Below are positions 1-9,480 of a stretch of DNA of 64,000 nt, piece after piece. The notes below the pieces were generated by a model, which saw only the letters and a list, made by a program, of their open reading frames with translations, was not told the origin of the DNA and searched no databases. The stretch comes from Verrucomicrobiota bacterium (GTDB lineage Bacteria > Verrucomicrobiota > Verrucomicrobiia > CAIQCK01). The translations under genes and the position numbers were made by a program. The stretch covers positions 1 through 64,000 of the forward strand of contig JACRJX010000015.1 in NCBI GenBank assembly GCA_016235595.1, in the 5' to 3' direction. The first letter of the stretch is position 1; each line of letters starts with the position of its first letter.

Positions 1-1
1 C

Positions 2-1354
2 AGCCCGTATCAGGAAGCGATGTGCGTTGACCTGAAAGTGCTTCTGGGCGGACACGATCCGGACAAGCCGCAATTCACAAAGGCAGCGAAGGCGGCCGTC
101 AGCGAGTTGTCCCTGAAGAGCATCGTCTGGCGATATGACATGTGCGAAAAGCTCAAGGCGTATTATCACCATACGGCCAGTTCCTCCGTCCTGGTGCATG
201 GCGACTACGTCTATGTCTGCACGGGCAACGGGCGCTCCTGGGTTCCCGGGCGGATACCTTACAATCCATTGGCCCCCAGCCTGGTTGTGTTCCACAAGAT
301 GACCGGCCAACTCGTGGCGCGGGATGACGAGCAGATAGGTGAAAAGGTCTATCGTGGACAGTATGCTTCTCCGTCCCTCGGCATGGTGAACGGAAAGGCC
401 CAGATACTCTTTGCGACAGGGGACGGCGTTTGTTACGCGTTCGAGCCGGTGGATCCGGCGGCGCGCGTCGAGCCAGACCGTTGGAAGACCACGAGCCTGC
501 GCGGGCCGGTCGTGTATTTCATCAATGTCAAAGAGAAGGACACCACCGGGCTTTCACCGGAGGACTACGCCAAGGTCAAAGACAAGGACACCAGCGGGCT
601 TATGCCAGCGGAGTATGCCCGTTCAGTCAATTTTCTCTCGACTCTGCCCAAGCCCGCGCTTCCGCTGGAGTTCCGCTTTTCGCTGGGAGTGCCAGCCACG
701 ACGCCCATAGACAGCATTCCAACGGCCAGCGTCCCCGACGTGCCTGTGCTCAAGAAGATATGGTCATTCGATTGTATTCCGGCCGCGTATAAGAAGCTCC
801 CGTTCTATCCGCGTCAAAGCAAGGGCGACGGCCGCGGGCACCCGTGCGACATCATCGGCACTCCGGTCTTCCATAACAACCGCGTTTACATAGCGATTGG
901 CGGCGATCCCAATCACGGCGGGGAGTGCAAGGGAAGTATTGTCTGTATTGATGCCACCCAGACCGGTGACGTCACGGAGAAGGCCAAGGTCTGGTCCTAC
1001 GAAGGCATGAACCAGAGCGTCTCCACCGTGGCGGTGGCGGATGGCCTCGTGTTCGTTGTGGATAATGCCTACGCAGTCCATTGCCTGGATGCCGACACCG
1101 GCCGTTGTTACTGGACCCATCCTTCCCGGCAGAAGGTCACGTGCTTCAGTTCGCCGCTCGTTGCCGATGGGAAGGTGTATATCGGGAAGACCATCTTGTC
1201 GGCGACCAGGGAATTCAAATTGCGCGACGGCATCAAGAGCAGTCAGCACACGGAATACAGCAGCCATAGTGTCGCCAACGGGGTGTTGTATGCCGTGATC
1301 GGGAAGCGGCTGTGGGCGATATGCGACAAGTCCGAGCAGAAAACGGGGAGGTGA
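2..1354 (+). CDS. PQQ-like beta-propeller protein, 5' end outside window
   Basis: The reading frame is open from base 2, so the true start lies upstream; the first in-window ATG is at 20 and the TGA ends at 1354. The 450 visible residues repeat short blocks of the form VYVCTGNG, VFHNNRVYIAIGGDP, GLVFVVDNAYAVHCLDADTG and GKVYIGKTI. Such blocks with a following Asp-x-x-Thr-Gly turn are typical of PQQ/BamB-like beta-propeller blades. In this family the propeller either carries a quinone cofactor or acts as a scaffold; I see no cysteine pair or cofactor site that would prove a dehydrogenase. It is probably exported, but the signal peptide would lie outside the window. Its partners upstream are unknown. 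Fold assignment is fairly sure; function is not. Confidence 0.75.
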   Translation, partial: SPYQEAMCVDLKVLLGGHDPDKPQFTKAAKAAVSELSLKSIVWRYDMCEKLKAYYHHTASSSVLVHGDYVYVCTGNGRSWVPGRIPYNPLAPSLVVFHKMTGQLVARDDEQIGEKVYRGQYASPSLGMVNGKAQILFATGDGVCYAFEPVDPAARVEPDRWKTTSLRGPVVYFINVKEKDTTGLSPEDYAKVKDKDTSGLMPAEYARSVNFLSTLPKPALPLEFRFSLGVPATTPIDSIPTASVPDVPVLKKIWSFDCIPAAYKKLPFYPRQSKGDGRGHPCDIIGTPVFHNNRVYIAIGGDPNHGGECKGSIVCIDATQTGDVTEKAKVWSYEGMNQSVSTVAVADGLVFVVDNAYAVHCLDADTGRCYWTHPSRQKVTCFSSPLVADGKVYIGKTILSATREFKLRDGIKSSQHTEYSSHSVANGVLYAVIGKRLWAICDKSEQKTGR

Positions 1355-1559
1355 TGAAGAGCGTGGCAGATCAAGCCGTGCAGGTTTCCGCCGTCGGGGC
1401 CCGCGGTCGGTGTCATGACTTCGTGGAGGCGCCGAATCGGGGCGGGTTTGGCTTCAGATAGGGCTTCAACGCCTCGAAGCGGAATTCGATCTCCGCAATC
1501 TCCTCCTTGTTCAGTTGTGGGGAGAGTTGAGAGTTCAAAGTGAAGTTATGAAGGCGGTG

Positions 1560-1656
1560 GCAAAAGCGATTGACTCCCGCAGTGGGCGGGAACACGCTTT
1601 GGCCCGCAATACGAATCGTATCATCAAAGCGATCCGGAAAGTCCACGCCCACAGCG
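1560..1656 (+). repeat. Intergenic hairpin repeat, family A copy 1
   Basis: This ~97-nt sequence recurs at 6157, 8027 and 11244, always on the plus strand. It begins with GATTGACTCCCGC and contains a perfect hairpin, TCCCGC-AGTGG-GCGGGA, near 1574-1590. It ends 38 nt before the start of the downstream gene. Copies 1 and 2 are nearly identical from GGAACACGCTT through to CCACGCCCACAGC. Nothing else was seen in the 340-base gap 1355-1694; open frames crossing it in either direction only read through the repeat. Confidence 0.85.
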
Positions 1657-1694
1657 GCGTCTGTGAGCCGGGCAGGATCGCCGTTAAATAAACC

Positions 1695-2861
1695 ATGACC
1701 ACCCCCATTGCTCCCCCGAAACCGCCGCGGCTGATGTCGCTCGATGCGTTCCGCGGTTTCACCATGCTCGCGATGGCGTCCAGCGGATTGGGCATCGTTG
1801 CGGTCGCGAAGAAGATGCCGGATTCCATCTGGGCGAACATCGCGCCGCAGTTGCAGCACGTGGAGTGGATCGGTTGCGCGGCGTGGGACCTGATCCAGCC
1901 GGCGTTCATGTTCATCGTGGGCGTGGCGATGCCGTTCTCTTTCGCGCGGCGCGCGGCGGAGGGGCATTCGTTCGGCCGGCAGTTCCGGCACGCGCTGGGG
2001 CGCGTGCTTGTGCTGGTGCTGCTTGGGTTGATGCTCTACGGACAACGCGAGCGTGCCTACATCTTCACCAACGTGCTCGCGCAAATCGGGCTGGGTTACG
2101 CGTTCGTGTTCCTGCTCATCGGCCGCGGCTGGCGTGTGCAACTCGCGGCGGTCACGGCGATCCTTGTTGGTTACTGGCTGGCGTTCGCATTGTATCCGGT
2201 GCCGCCGCCGGGCTTTGACTACGCGAAGGTCAGCGCGAAGGGCGCAGAGGTGCTGCCGGGGTTCTGGGCGCACTGGAGCAAAAACACAAACGTCGCGGCG
2301 GACTTCGACCGATGGTTCCTCAACCTGCTGCCGCAAGCGAAGCCATTCGACGTGAACAAGGGCGGCTACCAGACGCTGAACTTCGTGCCGGAGATGGCGA
2401 ACATGATCCTCGGACTGATGGTGGGCGAGATGTTGCGGCGCGAGACGGCGAGCGACCGGCGGCTGCGCTGGCTCGCACTGGCCGGCGCGGCGTGCCTTGC
2501 GCTGGGTTGGGTGGCGGGCCTCACGATCTGCCCGATGGTGAAGCGTATCTGGACGCCGTCGTTCGCGCTGTGGAGCGCAGGCTGGACGCTGTGGCTGCTG
2601 GCGGCGTTTTATGCGGTGATAGATGTGGCGGGCTGGCGGCGGTGGAGTTTTCCGCTGCTGGTGGTGGGCATGAACTCCATCGCGATCTACCTGATGGCGC
2701 AGCTCTGGCCGTCATGGATCAAGACCTTGCTGAGGGCGCACATTGGGCAGGAGTTCTTCAACAGCACTTACGGCCCGATTTGGGAACAATCAAGCGTGCT
2801 ACTGGTGCTGTGGCTGATCTGCTTCTGGCTGTATCGGCAGAAGATATTCCTCCGCATCTGA
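1695..2861 (+). CDS. DUF5009 / heparan-alpha-glucosaminide N-acetyltransferase-like membrane protein
   Basis: This 388-aa polytopic inner-membrane protein starts with a short hydrophilic leader and then RLMSLDAFRGFTM, the signature of the COG4299/DUF5009 (NagX, HGSNAT-like) acyltransferase family. Roughly ten hydrophobic segments follow. A conserved-looking WDLIQPAFMFIVG stretch sits in the first third and a conserved NSIAIYL-type segment near the C-terminus. Family members move acetyl groups across the membrane onto extracytoplasmic sugars, or are uncharacterised. Neighbouring exported carbohydrate-active genes fit a role in glycan handling, but that is inference. Length is normal for the family. 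The ATG at 1695 follows a family A repeat; an antisense frame covering the same bases was discounted because this frame has clear membrane periodicity and family motifs. Confidence 0.8.
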   Translation: MTTPIAPPKPPRLMSLDAFRGFTMLAMASSGLGIVAVAKKMPDSIWANIAPQLQHVEWIGCAAWDLIQPAFMFIVGVAMPFSFARRAAEGHSFGRQFRHALGRVLVLVLLGLMLYGQRERAYIFTNVLAQIGLGYAFVFLLIGRGWRVQLAAVTAILVGYWLAFALYPVPPPGFDYAKVSAKGAEVLPGFWAHWSKNTNVAADFDRWFLNLLPQAKPFDVNKGGYQTLNFVPEMANMILGLMVGEMLRRETASDRRLRWLALAGAACLALGWVAGLTICPMVKRIWTPSFALWSAGWTLWLLAAFYAVIDVAGWRRWSFPLLVVGMNSIAIYLMAQLWPSWIKTLLRAHIGQEFFNSTYGPIWEQSSVLLVLWLICFWLYRQKIFLRI

Positions 2862-3052
2862 TTCAGCGAGAGGGCGGAGTTCTTACCCGCAAGAGGCGCA
2901 GCGTGTGTGGCCGTTCGATTGCGGGATGCGGAACAAGATGGAAGCCCACGCAAAGACGCGAAGACGCTGAGCGGATAGGACAGGAAGATTCCGGCCATGT
3001 GCTTGCGCATCAACTGCCGAGGCGATTGACAGGCTGATACGGTCGTGGGATT

Positions 3053-5227
3053 ATGCGGGGCATGAGCAGAGGTTGTTGGCTCGTGGTTCTTGGTGTGGCT
3101 GGCGGAGTGGCGCTTGCCCCGCTGGGACAAGCTCAGACGAAACCCTACATCGGCTATGTTTATCCCGCAGGTGGCCAGCAAGGGACGACGTTTGAAGTCA
3201 AGGTGGGCGGACAGAATCTGACCGACGACTGCGGGGTGATTGTCAGCGGGTTAGGCGTGACGGCCCGGCTCGTCCAATACTGCAATCCGCTCGGCAACCG
3301 CGAATCCGCCTTGTTAAGCCAGCAACTAAGGGAGTTGAAGAAACCGGTTGCCAAGGCTGCATCCACCAAGAAGACCAAGGAAGCGGCTGCGCCTTGGACG
3401 CCGCGGGTGATGGATCCGGCAACGGCGCTCATGATGAGAAGGATCGAGACGTTGCTTCGCGAAGACGTGCGCACGCCGGCCTGTGCGGCGTTCCGTGGCG
3501 TTGCCTTCATCGAGATCACCATCGCCCCGGATGCGCCACCCGGCGAGCGGGAGTTGCGGCTGGTGGCGCGGCGCGGCGGCGCATCGAACCCGATGATTTT
3601 CCATGTGGGCCAAATGTCCGAGTATTGCCGCAAGCCGATGATCACCGCTCCGCGTCAGACCCTCGGCAAGGAGGCGCTGGCGCTCCGCAACCGGCCGCCC
3701 AACGAAGCCGAAGACCGAATCCAGATTCCCTGCACCGTCAACGGCCAGATCGCCTCGCGCGAGGTCAACAGTTACCGCTTCACCGCGCACAAAGGCCAGC
3801 GGCTCGTGATCACCACGCAAGCGCGGCAATTGATTCCCTACATCGCGGACGCCGTGCCGGGATGGTTCCAGCCGGTGCTCGCGCTCTACGACACGGATGG
3901 AAAAGAGGTGGCGTATGGCGACGACTACCTTTTCAAACCCGACCCAGTGATCCTCTACGAAGTGCCCAAGGACGGCGACTATGTGCTCGCGATCTACGAC
4001 GCCATTTTCCGTGGGCGAAATGATTTCGTCTATCGCATCACGATCGGCGAAATGCCGTTTGTGAGGAGCATTTTCCCGCTGGGCGGCCGGGTGGGCGATC
4101 TGCATCCGGTCAGAATGAAAGGCATGAATCTTGGCAACGCCGAACTGGCGCTGCCGCCCAAAGACGCCGAGGCGGGCATTCATCCGATCACTGCGAACAG
4201 AGACAGTGCCGTCTCCAATCCCGTGCCGTTTGCGCTCGACACGCTGCCGGAAGCGTTTGACAAGGAACCGAACAACACGCCGGCCCGCGCGCAGAAGATC
4301 ACGCTGCCAGTCATCATCAACGGGCGCATTGACAAGGAGGACGACCGGGACGTTTTCCAGATCGCCGGCAGGGCGGGCGACACGGTGGTGGCGGAAGTCT
4401 ATGCGCGCCGACTCGATTCGCCAGTAGATTCGGTGATCCGGCTCACCGACAAAGCCGGCCAACTGCTGGCATTCAGCGACGATCGCGAGGATCTCGGCGC
4501 GGGCATCAACACACACCACGCCGATTCCTACTTCATGGCGAAACTGCCGGTTGACGGAACCTATTACATCCATATCGGTGACACTGGGCGCAAGGGTGGT
4601 GATGAGTATGGCTATCGGCTGCGCATCAGCGCGCCGCGACCCGATTTCGCGCTGCGCGTCGTCCCCTCCAGCACCAGCCTCCGCAGCAAGGGCGACACCT
4701 CTCTGACTGTGTTTGCCATCCGCAAAGACGGATTCGCCGGGGACATCAAACTGGATCTGAAGAACCCGCCTCCAGGATTCACATCGTCCCCTGCCACACT
4801 GACCGCCACGCAAAGAGTGGGGCAAATCAGGCTCAGAGTGTCATCCATTATCACTGAAAACCCCGTCAACCTGTCCATCATCGGCAGCGCCAAGATTGAT
4901 GGAAACGTGGTCGTTCACGAAGCGGTGCCGGCGGAAGACCGTATGCAGGCCTTCTTGTGGCGCCATCTCGTTCCTGCCAAGGATCTGAAGGTTCTCGTTT
5001 ACGATCCCAACTACAGAACCCTGCCCCAACGCGTGCCACCCGAACTGACTCCCGCGCAGTTGGCCAAAGCGGAGGCTATCGTGGCCGCGGCGGAAGCAAG
5101 AGGACGCAAGTTCACACAGAAACAGGTCGCCGGCTTTGCGCGCGGCATCAAGGATCTTTACGAGAAGGGGCTGCTCACAGACCAATTCTACGGCGACAGA
5201 ATCGCGGAGCTTGGACTCGCGCGTTGA
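3053..5227 (+). CDS. Secreted PPC-domain (bacterial pre-peptidase C-terminal) protein
   Basis: This is a 724-aa exported protein of a type common in Planctomycetes and Verrucomicrobia. The first 28 residues form a signal peptide ending near QAQ. An ATG at 3062 would give a cleaner signal peptide and is an equal candidate start. An IPT/TIG-like region follows (YPAGGQQGTTFEVKVGGQNL). Two PPC-type beta-sandwich domains are visible at about 235-345 and 415-530, with the motifs NSYRFTAHKGQ, GDYVLAIYDA, DRDVFQIAGRAGD and GTYYIHIGD. No catalytic motif was seen. The C-terminus carries a charged helical stretch. Such proteins are thought to bind or present surface glycans or proteins; the exact role is unknown. 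It stands alone, with 191 nt of featureless sequence upstream. Confidence 0.75.
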   Translation: MRGMSRGCWLVVLGVAGGVALAPLGQAQTKPYIGYVYPAGGQQGTTFEVKVGGQNLTDDCGVIVSGLGVTARLVQYCNPLGNRESALLSQQLRELKKPVAKAASTKKTKEAAAPWTPRVMDPATALMMRRIETLLREDVRTPACAAFRGVAFIEITIAPDAPPGERELRLVARRGGASNPMIFHVGQMSEYCRKPMITAPRQTLGKEALALRNRPPNEAEDRIQIPCTVNGQIASREVNSYRFTAHKGQRLVITTQARQLIPYIADAVPGWFQPVLALYDTDGKEVAYGDDYLFKPDPVILYEVPKDGDYVLAIYDAIFRGRNDFVYRITIGEMPFVRSIFPLGGRVGDLHPVRMKGMNLGNAELALPPKDAEAGIHPITANRDSAVSNPVPFALDTLPEAFDKEPNNTPARAQKITLPVIINGRIDKEDDRDVFQIAGRAGDTVVAEVYARRLDSPVDSVIRLTDKAGQLLAFSDDREDLGAGINTHHADSYFMAKLPVDGTYYIHIGDTGRKGGDEYGYRLRISAPRPDFALRVVPSSTSLRSKGDTSLTVFAIRKDGFAGDIKLDLKNPPPGFTSSPATLTATQRVGQIRLRVSSIITENPVNLSIIGSAKIDGNVVVHEAVPAEDRMQAFLWRHLVPAKDLKVLVYDPNYRTLPQRVPPELTPAQLAKAEAIVAAAEARGRKFTQKQVAGFARGIKDLYEKGLLTDQFYGDRIAELGLAR

Positions 5228-5289
5228 TCCTTTTGCTTCAATCGCAGGCTCATCAGCCCGCGGAGGCAAGATGACCTCAACTTTCGCGA

Positions 5290-6081
5290 TCAGGGCTTGG
5301 AAACCAGGATGCCCTTCTTCTGGGCGGACTTGATGATCTCATCGAGGTTTCCTTTTGCAGAGACTGAAGGGGGCCGGGGGCCGGGCTTCTGTTCCGTCAG
5401 CACCCGCCTCATCGCTTCAAGAATCGGCTCCTCCTCAGCCGTAAATATCACCCTTCCCACTTGTTTGTTGTCTCGCCTGGTCGAGCTCAAGAAAACGATG
5501 CCTCCACCTTCCAAGCCCTGCTCAAAGATGATCTTGGCTCCCATGTAATCGTTCGGCCGGACGGTTTGAGAAACCAGCTTCTTGGCATTCTGCGCCAACA
5601 CGTTCGTCCTTCTGCGCAGCCCATCCGGAATGCCTGGATGAGCCTTCACTTTCTGGAGCTGCTGTTCGAAGAAGTAGTAGAACCGCGATTCCTTGTTTAG
5701 TCCGAGGAACTCCACCTCAAAAGAGCCCGGCCTTGAACCCAGAATCAGGTCCATGAATTCCTTGTTGGTCTCGAACGGCGGCTGAAACCGCCCGGATGAT
5801 ATTCCTTCGTTGATCTTCCCGACAGCGTCCCGGCTGACTCGGAGAGTGACGCGAACGTGGATGAAAACATCCCCGCCTGCTGCTGCGGGCACTTTGGCGG
5901 TCGAGGCGATTGTCGTGCTGCCAAGGTCAACGATATCCTGCGGGATATCGGAGACCTTCTGTGCGCGGACAACGCCTTGCGATTTCTGACGATCTGCCGA
6001 AAACGCAGGGGAACATGAAATCGTCAAAGCAAGAATGGCGGCTGTGACCCGCAGTTTTCCCAAGTGCGATCTCAGTTTCAT
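5290..6081 (-). CDS. Hypothetical secreted protein
   Basis: I do not recognise a family. The predicted product is 263 aa from the ATG at 6081, beginning MKLRSHLGKLRVTAAILALT and followed by SCSPAFSAD, a convincing signal peptide or possible lipoprotein region. The frame stays open upstream to 6492, but that part only reads through a family A repeat and the leader of the divergent gene, so it was excluded. The mature part is mixed alpha/beta, contains SRFYYFFEQQLQKV and a late EEEPILEAMRRVLTEQK helix, and has no catalytic motif I can name. It converges on the PPC gene with a 62-nt gap and diverges from the beta-helix gene at 6386. Confidence 0.55.
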   Translation of the reverse strand: MKLRSHLGKLRVTAAILALTISCSPAFSADRQKSQGVVRAQKVSDIPQDIVDLGSTTIASTAKVPAAAGGDVFIHVRVTLRVSRDAVGKINEGISSGRFQPPFETNKEFMDLILGSRPGSFEVEFLGLNKESRFYYFFEQQLQKVKAHPGIPDGLRRRTNVLAQNAKKLVSQTVRPNDYMGAKIIFEQGLEGGGIVFLSSTRRDNKQVGRVIFTAEEEPILEAMRRVLTEQKPGPRPPSVSAKGNLDEIIKSAQKKGILVSKP

Positions 6082-6156
6082 GGCGCGGATGCTGCCGTGC
6101 GCCGGCGGTGCGGGCAAGTAGTTTCTCATGGCTGCTGATGGGCTGCGACAGTTGAG

Positions 6157-6252
6157 GCAATAGCGATTGACTCCCGCGATGTCCGGGAACACGCTTCGGC
6201 CCGCAACATGAATCGCATCATCAAACCGATCCGGAAAGTCCACGCCCACAGC
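6157..6252 (+). repeat. Intergenic hairpin repeat, family A copy 2
   Basis: This copy is nearly identical to copy 1 from GATTGACTCCCGC to CCACGCCCACAGCG. The hairpin is TCCCG-CGATGTC-CGGGA, so the loop differs while the stem is kept. It lies in the 304-base divergent gap 6082-6385 between the hypothetical secreted gene and the beta-helix gene, 133 nt before the latter's start. No convincing promoter was seen in the rest of that gap. Confidence 0.85.
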
Positions 6253-6385
6253 GCCAAGGTGGCGGAGGCGGCATGATGATCCAAAGGAGAAATGTCGAAT
6301 GAGAAGATGTGATTCCGATTCCAGCCGACGGGGTGAAGAACAATCGCACGCCACACTTGGGGAGCTGATCAACAGCAGGTGGGCC

Positions 6386-7942
6386 ATGAAAAGGGTCGCG
6401 GTATTGTGTCTGTTCGTTACCTGTTGTTCTCTCATCGCCCAAGCCGCCCCAGAGTCAGTTCTCCCAGCCGCGAACCAAAGCGCGAAGTCCATAAGGATCT
6501 ATCAGCTTCCTCGGGGCGAGGCTGCCGCTCCCATCTCCATCACCGCTGGTGGGCTGCCCCTGCCCGTCTCGCTATGCTATGTCTCAGCCTATCCCTACAA
6601 CAGACGCTGGCCCGGTCATCAGCGCACGACCGACCAGCGCGAGGTCGCCTATTTCGCGCGTCTGGCCGGAGAGGGACCGATTACCTTTCGATACACCCCC
6701 ACTCGCGCCTTTTCGGTTTGCACCGTCCGTCCCCTGTCGGCAAAGGTCACTCCGACGGTGAAGGACGGCATCATCACTTTCACCCTTCCCCGAGCCGGTG
6801 GCTACACGGTCGAGTTGGACGGGACTCACAACGCGCTGCACCTCTTCCTCGACCCGCCCGTGAACTACAGCGTCTCGCCTGGCACGAAAGGGGTTCGCTA
6901 TTTCGGTGCGGGCGTCCATCGCATCGGCGTGCTGCAACTGAAGGACGACGAGACAGTCTATATTGATGAGGGAGCCGTCGTTTACGGCTGCATCCACGGG
7001 GACGGCGTCCATCGTGTCCGGATTCTCGGCCGCGGCATCCTCGACAACAGCGAGAACGTCGAGGAAATCCTCCGCAAAGTGGACAAGCTCGGAGACGGTT
7101 CCGTGGATGTGCGCAACAGCCGTCGCAAACACACGATCCACCTCATCAACTCCAGCGACATCGAGATCGAGGGCATCACCATCCGCGACTCGTTGTGCTA
7201 CAACATCGCCTGCTTCGGCTGCAGCAATATTTCGGTCACAAACTGCAAGATCATCGGTTGCTGGCGTTACAACTCCGATGGCATAGACCTCCATAACTGT
7301 CGCAACGCGCGCGTCGCCGGCTGCTTCGCGCGCACTTACGACGATTCGCTCTGCGCGAAGGGCCACACCGGCTATCGCTACGACACCTGCGAGGACATCC
7401 TCTTTGAGAACTGCGTCGTATGGAACGATTGGGGAAAAGCACTCGAGATCGGCGCCGAAACGCGCGCCGAACACCTGCGCCGGATTGTTTTCCGCAACTG
7501 CGATGTCATTCACGTCACCGGGCCCGCTATCGACATCATGAATGTTGATTACGGCAGGGTGCATGATGTTCTGTTTGATGACATCCGCATCGAATACGAT
7601 TCCGTGATCCAACGCCCCACCATACAGAAGAACGACGAGACCCCGTTTGTTGTTGATCCGAACAGCACATACATGCCCTCGGCGGTCAGCTTCAGCATAA
7701 CAAAGCACCAGGAATACTCGAGCGGACTTGAACGTCGCGGCTATATCTACGACATCACATTGCGCAACATCCGCATCCACGCCGGACGCGTGCCCCATTC
7801 CTCCCTCTACGGCCACGACGAGGAGCACGCTGTTTCCAACATCACAGTGGATGGTTTCTTCCTCGGTGACCGGCGGATCACCAGTCTTGAAGAGGCGCGG
7901 CTCCATCTCGGCAAGCACACCCGCAACGTCAAGATCCGATGA
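6386..7942 (+). CDS. Secreted right-handed beta-helix protein (GH28/pectate-lyase-like)
   Basis: The 518-aa product is chosen from the ATG at 6386, which follows an AGGTGGG ribosome-binding site and gives a classic signal peptide (MKRVAVLCLFVTCCSLIAQA). A frame starting at 6299 would prepend a non-signal leader. After an N-terminal beta-rich domain of about 150 residues comes a parallel beta-helix with repeated coils (DIEIEGITIRDS, NISVTNCKII, NARVAGCFA, DILFENCVVW, RIVFRNCDVI, ITLRNIRIHAG). DGIDLHNC and DDSLCAKGH occupy the places where polygalacturonase-type GH28 enzymes keep catalytic aspartates. This suggests an extracellular polysaccharide hydrolase; substrate unknown. Its neighbours are also exported carbohydrate-related proteins. 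Confidence 0.75.
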   Translation: MKRVAVLCLFVTCCSLIAQAAPESVLPAANQSAKSIRIYQLPRGEAAAPISITAGGLPLPVSLCYVSAYPYNRRWPGHQRTTDQREVAYFARLAGEGPITFRYTPTRAFSVCTVRPLSAKVTPTVKDGIITFTLPRAGGYTVELDGTHNALHLFLDPPVNYSVSPGTKGVRYFGAGVHRIGVLQLKDDETVYIDEGAVVYGCIHGDGVHRVRILGRGILDNSENVEEILRKVDKLGDGSVDVRNSRRKHTIHLINSSDIEIEGITIRDSLCYNIACFGCSNISVTNCKIIGCWRYNSDGIDLHNCRNARVAGCFARTYDDSLCAKGHTGYRYDTCEDILFENCVVWNDWGKALEIGAETRAEHLRRIVFRNCDVIHVTGPAIDIMNVDYGRVHDVLFDDIRIEYDSVIQRPTIQKNDETPFVVDPNSTYMPSAVSFSITKHQEYSSGLERRGYIYDITLRNIRIHAGRVPHSSLYGHDEEHAVSNITVDGFFLGDRRITSLEEARLHLGKHTRNVKIR

Positions 7943-8026
7943 TTCCACGCGCCGAATTGTTGGGTTCAACTTCTTGACGGATTTCTCGCGGTTCGCAGAA
8001 GAGTAACGACAGCGGCGACATCGCTG

Positions 8027-8120
8027 GCAATAGAATTGACTCCCGCGGTGGGCGGGAACATTCTTGCGGTCAACCGTAGCAACATGCATCGCATCATCGA
8101 AGCGATCTGAACAATCCACG
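8027..8120 (+). repeat. Intergenic hairpin repeat, family A copy 3
   Basis: A more diverged copy. It keeps ATTGACTCCCGC, a perfect stem TCCCGC-GGTGG-GCGGGA, GGGAACA, and GCATCATCGAAGCGATC. It ends 29 nt before the oxidoreductase start, just upstream of its AGGAGG ribosome-binding site, so it may lie in that gene's 5' leader. Confidence 0.8.
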
Positions 8121-8149
8121 TGACACTCCAAAACAGGAGGAACTGAATC

Positions 8150-9397
8150 ATGCCAGCCAAACTCACCCGCCGCTCATTTCTGGGAAGCACTGCGGCCGCG
8201 ATGGCCGCAGCTCATTCCATCATGCCGCGCGCCCACGGCGCGGAGGTCATCCCCGGGTTCGACCAGACGCGCACAGACTACGATAAGACGAAGGCATGGA
8301 AACCGTTCAGCGACCGCAAGATCAGGGTCGGCCTGGTCGGCTATGGAGTGTGCAAGTTTTCCGCGCAGTTCGAGTTTCAAAACCATCCCAACGTTGAGGT
8401 CGTGGCAGTGAGCGATTTGTTTCCCGACCGTTGCGCGGCGTTGGCCGAGCGCGTCAAATGCAGGAAGACCTATCCCTCGCTGGAGGAGATGGTGAAGGAC
8501 GACAAGATCGAGGCCATCTTCGTCGCCACGGACGCTCCGTCGCACGCCCGGCATTGCATCGAGGTGCTCAATCACGGCAAACACGTCTGCACGGCGGTGC
8601 CCGCGTTTCGCGGCGACATCGAGGACGCGGAGCGATTGCTGGCATGTGTCCGGAAGAACCGCGGTCTCGTCTATGCCATGTTCGAGACATCGGTCTTCCA
8701 CGACGATCTATATGCGATGGAGAAACTTTATGCGGCGGATGTCTTTGGCCACATTGTTTATTCCGAGGGCGAATACTGTCATCCGCATACGTTGGGGGGG
8801 CCTTCGATTGGCTCGTATAAAGACTGGCGCAAGAACGGATCGCCCATGTGGTATCCAACCCATGCGACGGCTTACTATGTCAGCGTGACGCACGGCAGCT
8901 TTGTGGACGTAAGCTGTCAGGGAACCCCGCTGTTTGACAAGAGCAAGCGCGCGCCCAACGGCATCGGGAACATCTTCAAGTCCGAAGTGGGACTGTTCCG
9001 GACCAGCGAAGGCGGGCTTTCCCGCATGATCATCTGTGGCTCGCAGGGGGAGTATCTGGAAGCCGGCCGGCTTCGCGGCGAGTATGCCGGATACAGTTGG
9101 CATAATGGACTGGCTGCCGGTTTTGTTGGTGATGCCGAGGGGAAGAAGCGGCTCAAGAAGGCGTTGGAGAAGGGCGTGCAGACGAAGAAACCCGCGCTGC
9201 CGCCGGGTGTTTCCGCGGGCGGCCACGGCGGCTCTCACGGCTATCTGGCGGACGATTTCATTGACGCCATCCTGCGGGGCCGGAAACCGGCGGTGGATGT
9301 CATTGACGCACTGAACATGACCGTCCCCGGCTACTACGCCCATCTGTCCGCCATGAAGGGCGGTGAAAAACTGAAGATCCCGCAGTATTCACTGTAA
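8150..9397 (+). CDS. Tat-exported Gfo/Idh/MocA-family oxidoreductase
   Basis: The 415-aa product opens with a twin-arginine signal (TRRSFLGST, then an Ala-rich stretch to about residue 31). A Rossmann NAD(P)-binding fold starts at about residue 58, with GLVGYG at 61-66 in the dinucleotide-binding position. The second-domain hallmark of the family, usually Glu-Lys-Pro, is replaced here by VCTAVPAF near 147-153, so catalysis by the usual Lys is doubtful. Family members oxidise or isomerise sugars and inositols; exported versions are abundant in PVC bacteria. The start is supported by AGGAGG at 8137-8142. The C-terminus keeps HGGSHGYLADDFIDAI, typical of the family's late substrate-side helix. 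The next gene starts 83 nt downstream and may be co-transcribed. Confidence 0.85.
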   Translation: MPAKLTRRSFLGSTAAAMAAAHSIMPRAHGAEVIPGFDQTRTDYDKTKAWKPFSDRKIRVGLVGYGVCKFSAQFEFQNHPNVEVVAVSDLFPDRCAALAERVKCRKTYPSLEEMVKDDKIEAIFVATDAPSHARHCIEVLNHGKHVCTAVPAFRGDIEDAERLLACVRKNRGLVYAMFETSVFHDDLYAMEKLYAADVFGHIVYSEGEYCHPHTLGGPSIGSYKDWRKNGSPMWYPTHATAYYVSVTHGSFVDVSCQGTPLFDKSKRAPNGIGNIFKSEVGLFRTSEGGLSRMIICGSQGEYLEAGRLRGEYAGYSWHNGLAAGFVGDAEGKKRLKKALEKGVQTKKPALPPGVSAGGHGGSHGYLADDFIDAILRGRKPAVDVIDALNMTVPGYYAHLSAMKGGEKLKIPQYSL

Positions 9398-9480
9398 GGG
9401 ACAGGAATCCGCCGCTGGCCGCACGAATGAGAATCACCCGACGCGCTGCTGTTCTCTGGAAAACGGAGAGAAGACACATT

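Noticed and set aside
1413..2336. Long minus-strand open frame over the DUF5009 gene
   Set aside because: It has no family motif, is Arg/His-rich as expected for antisense of GC-rich coding DNA, and runs through a repeat.
3326..4825. 499-codon minus-strand frame opposite the PPC gene
   Set aside because: Antisense shadow; composition is low-complexity (Arg/His/Val) with no recognisable domain, whereas the plus strand encodes clear PPC domains.
6584..8131. 515-codon minus-strand frame opposite the beta-helix gene
   Set aside because: Antisense shadow of the periodic beta-helix coding sequence; its N-terminus only reads a family A repeat.
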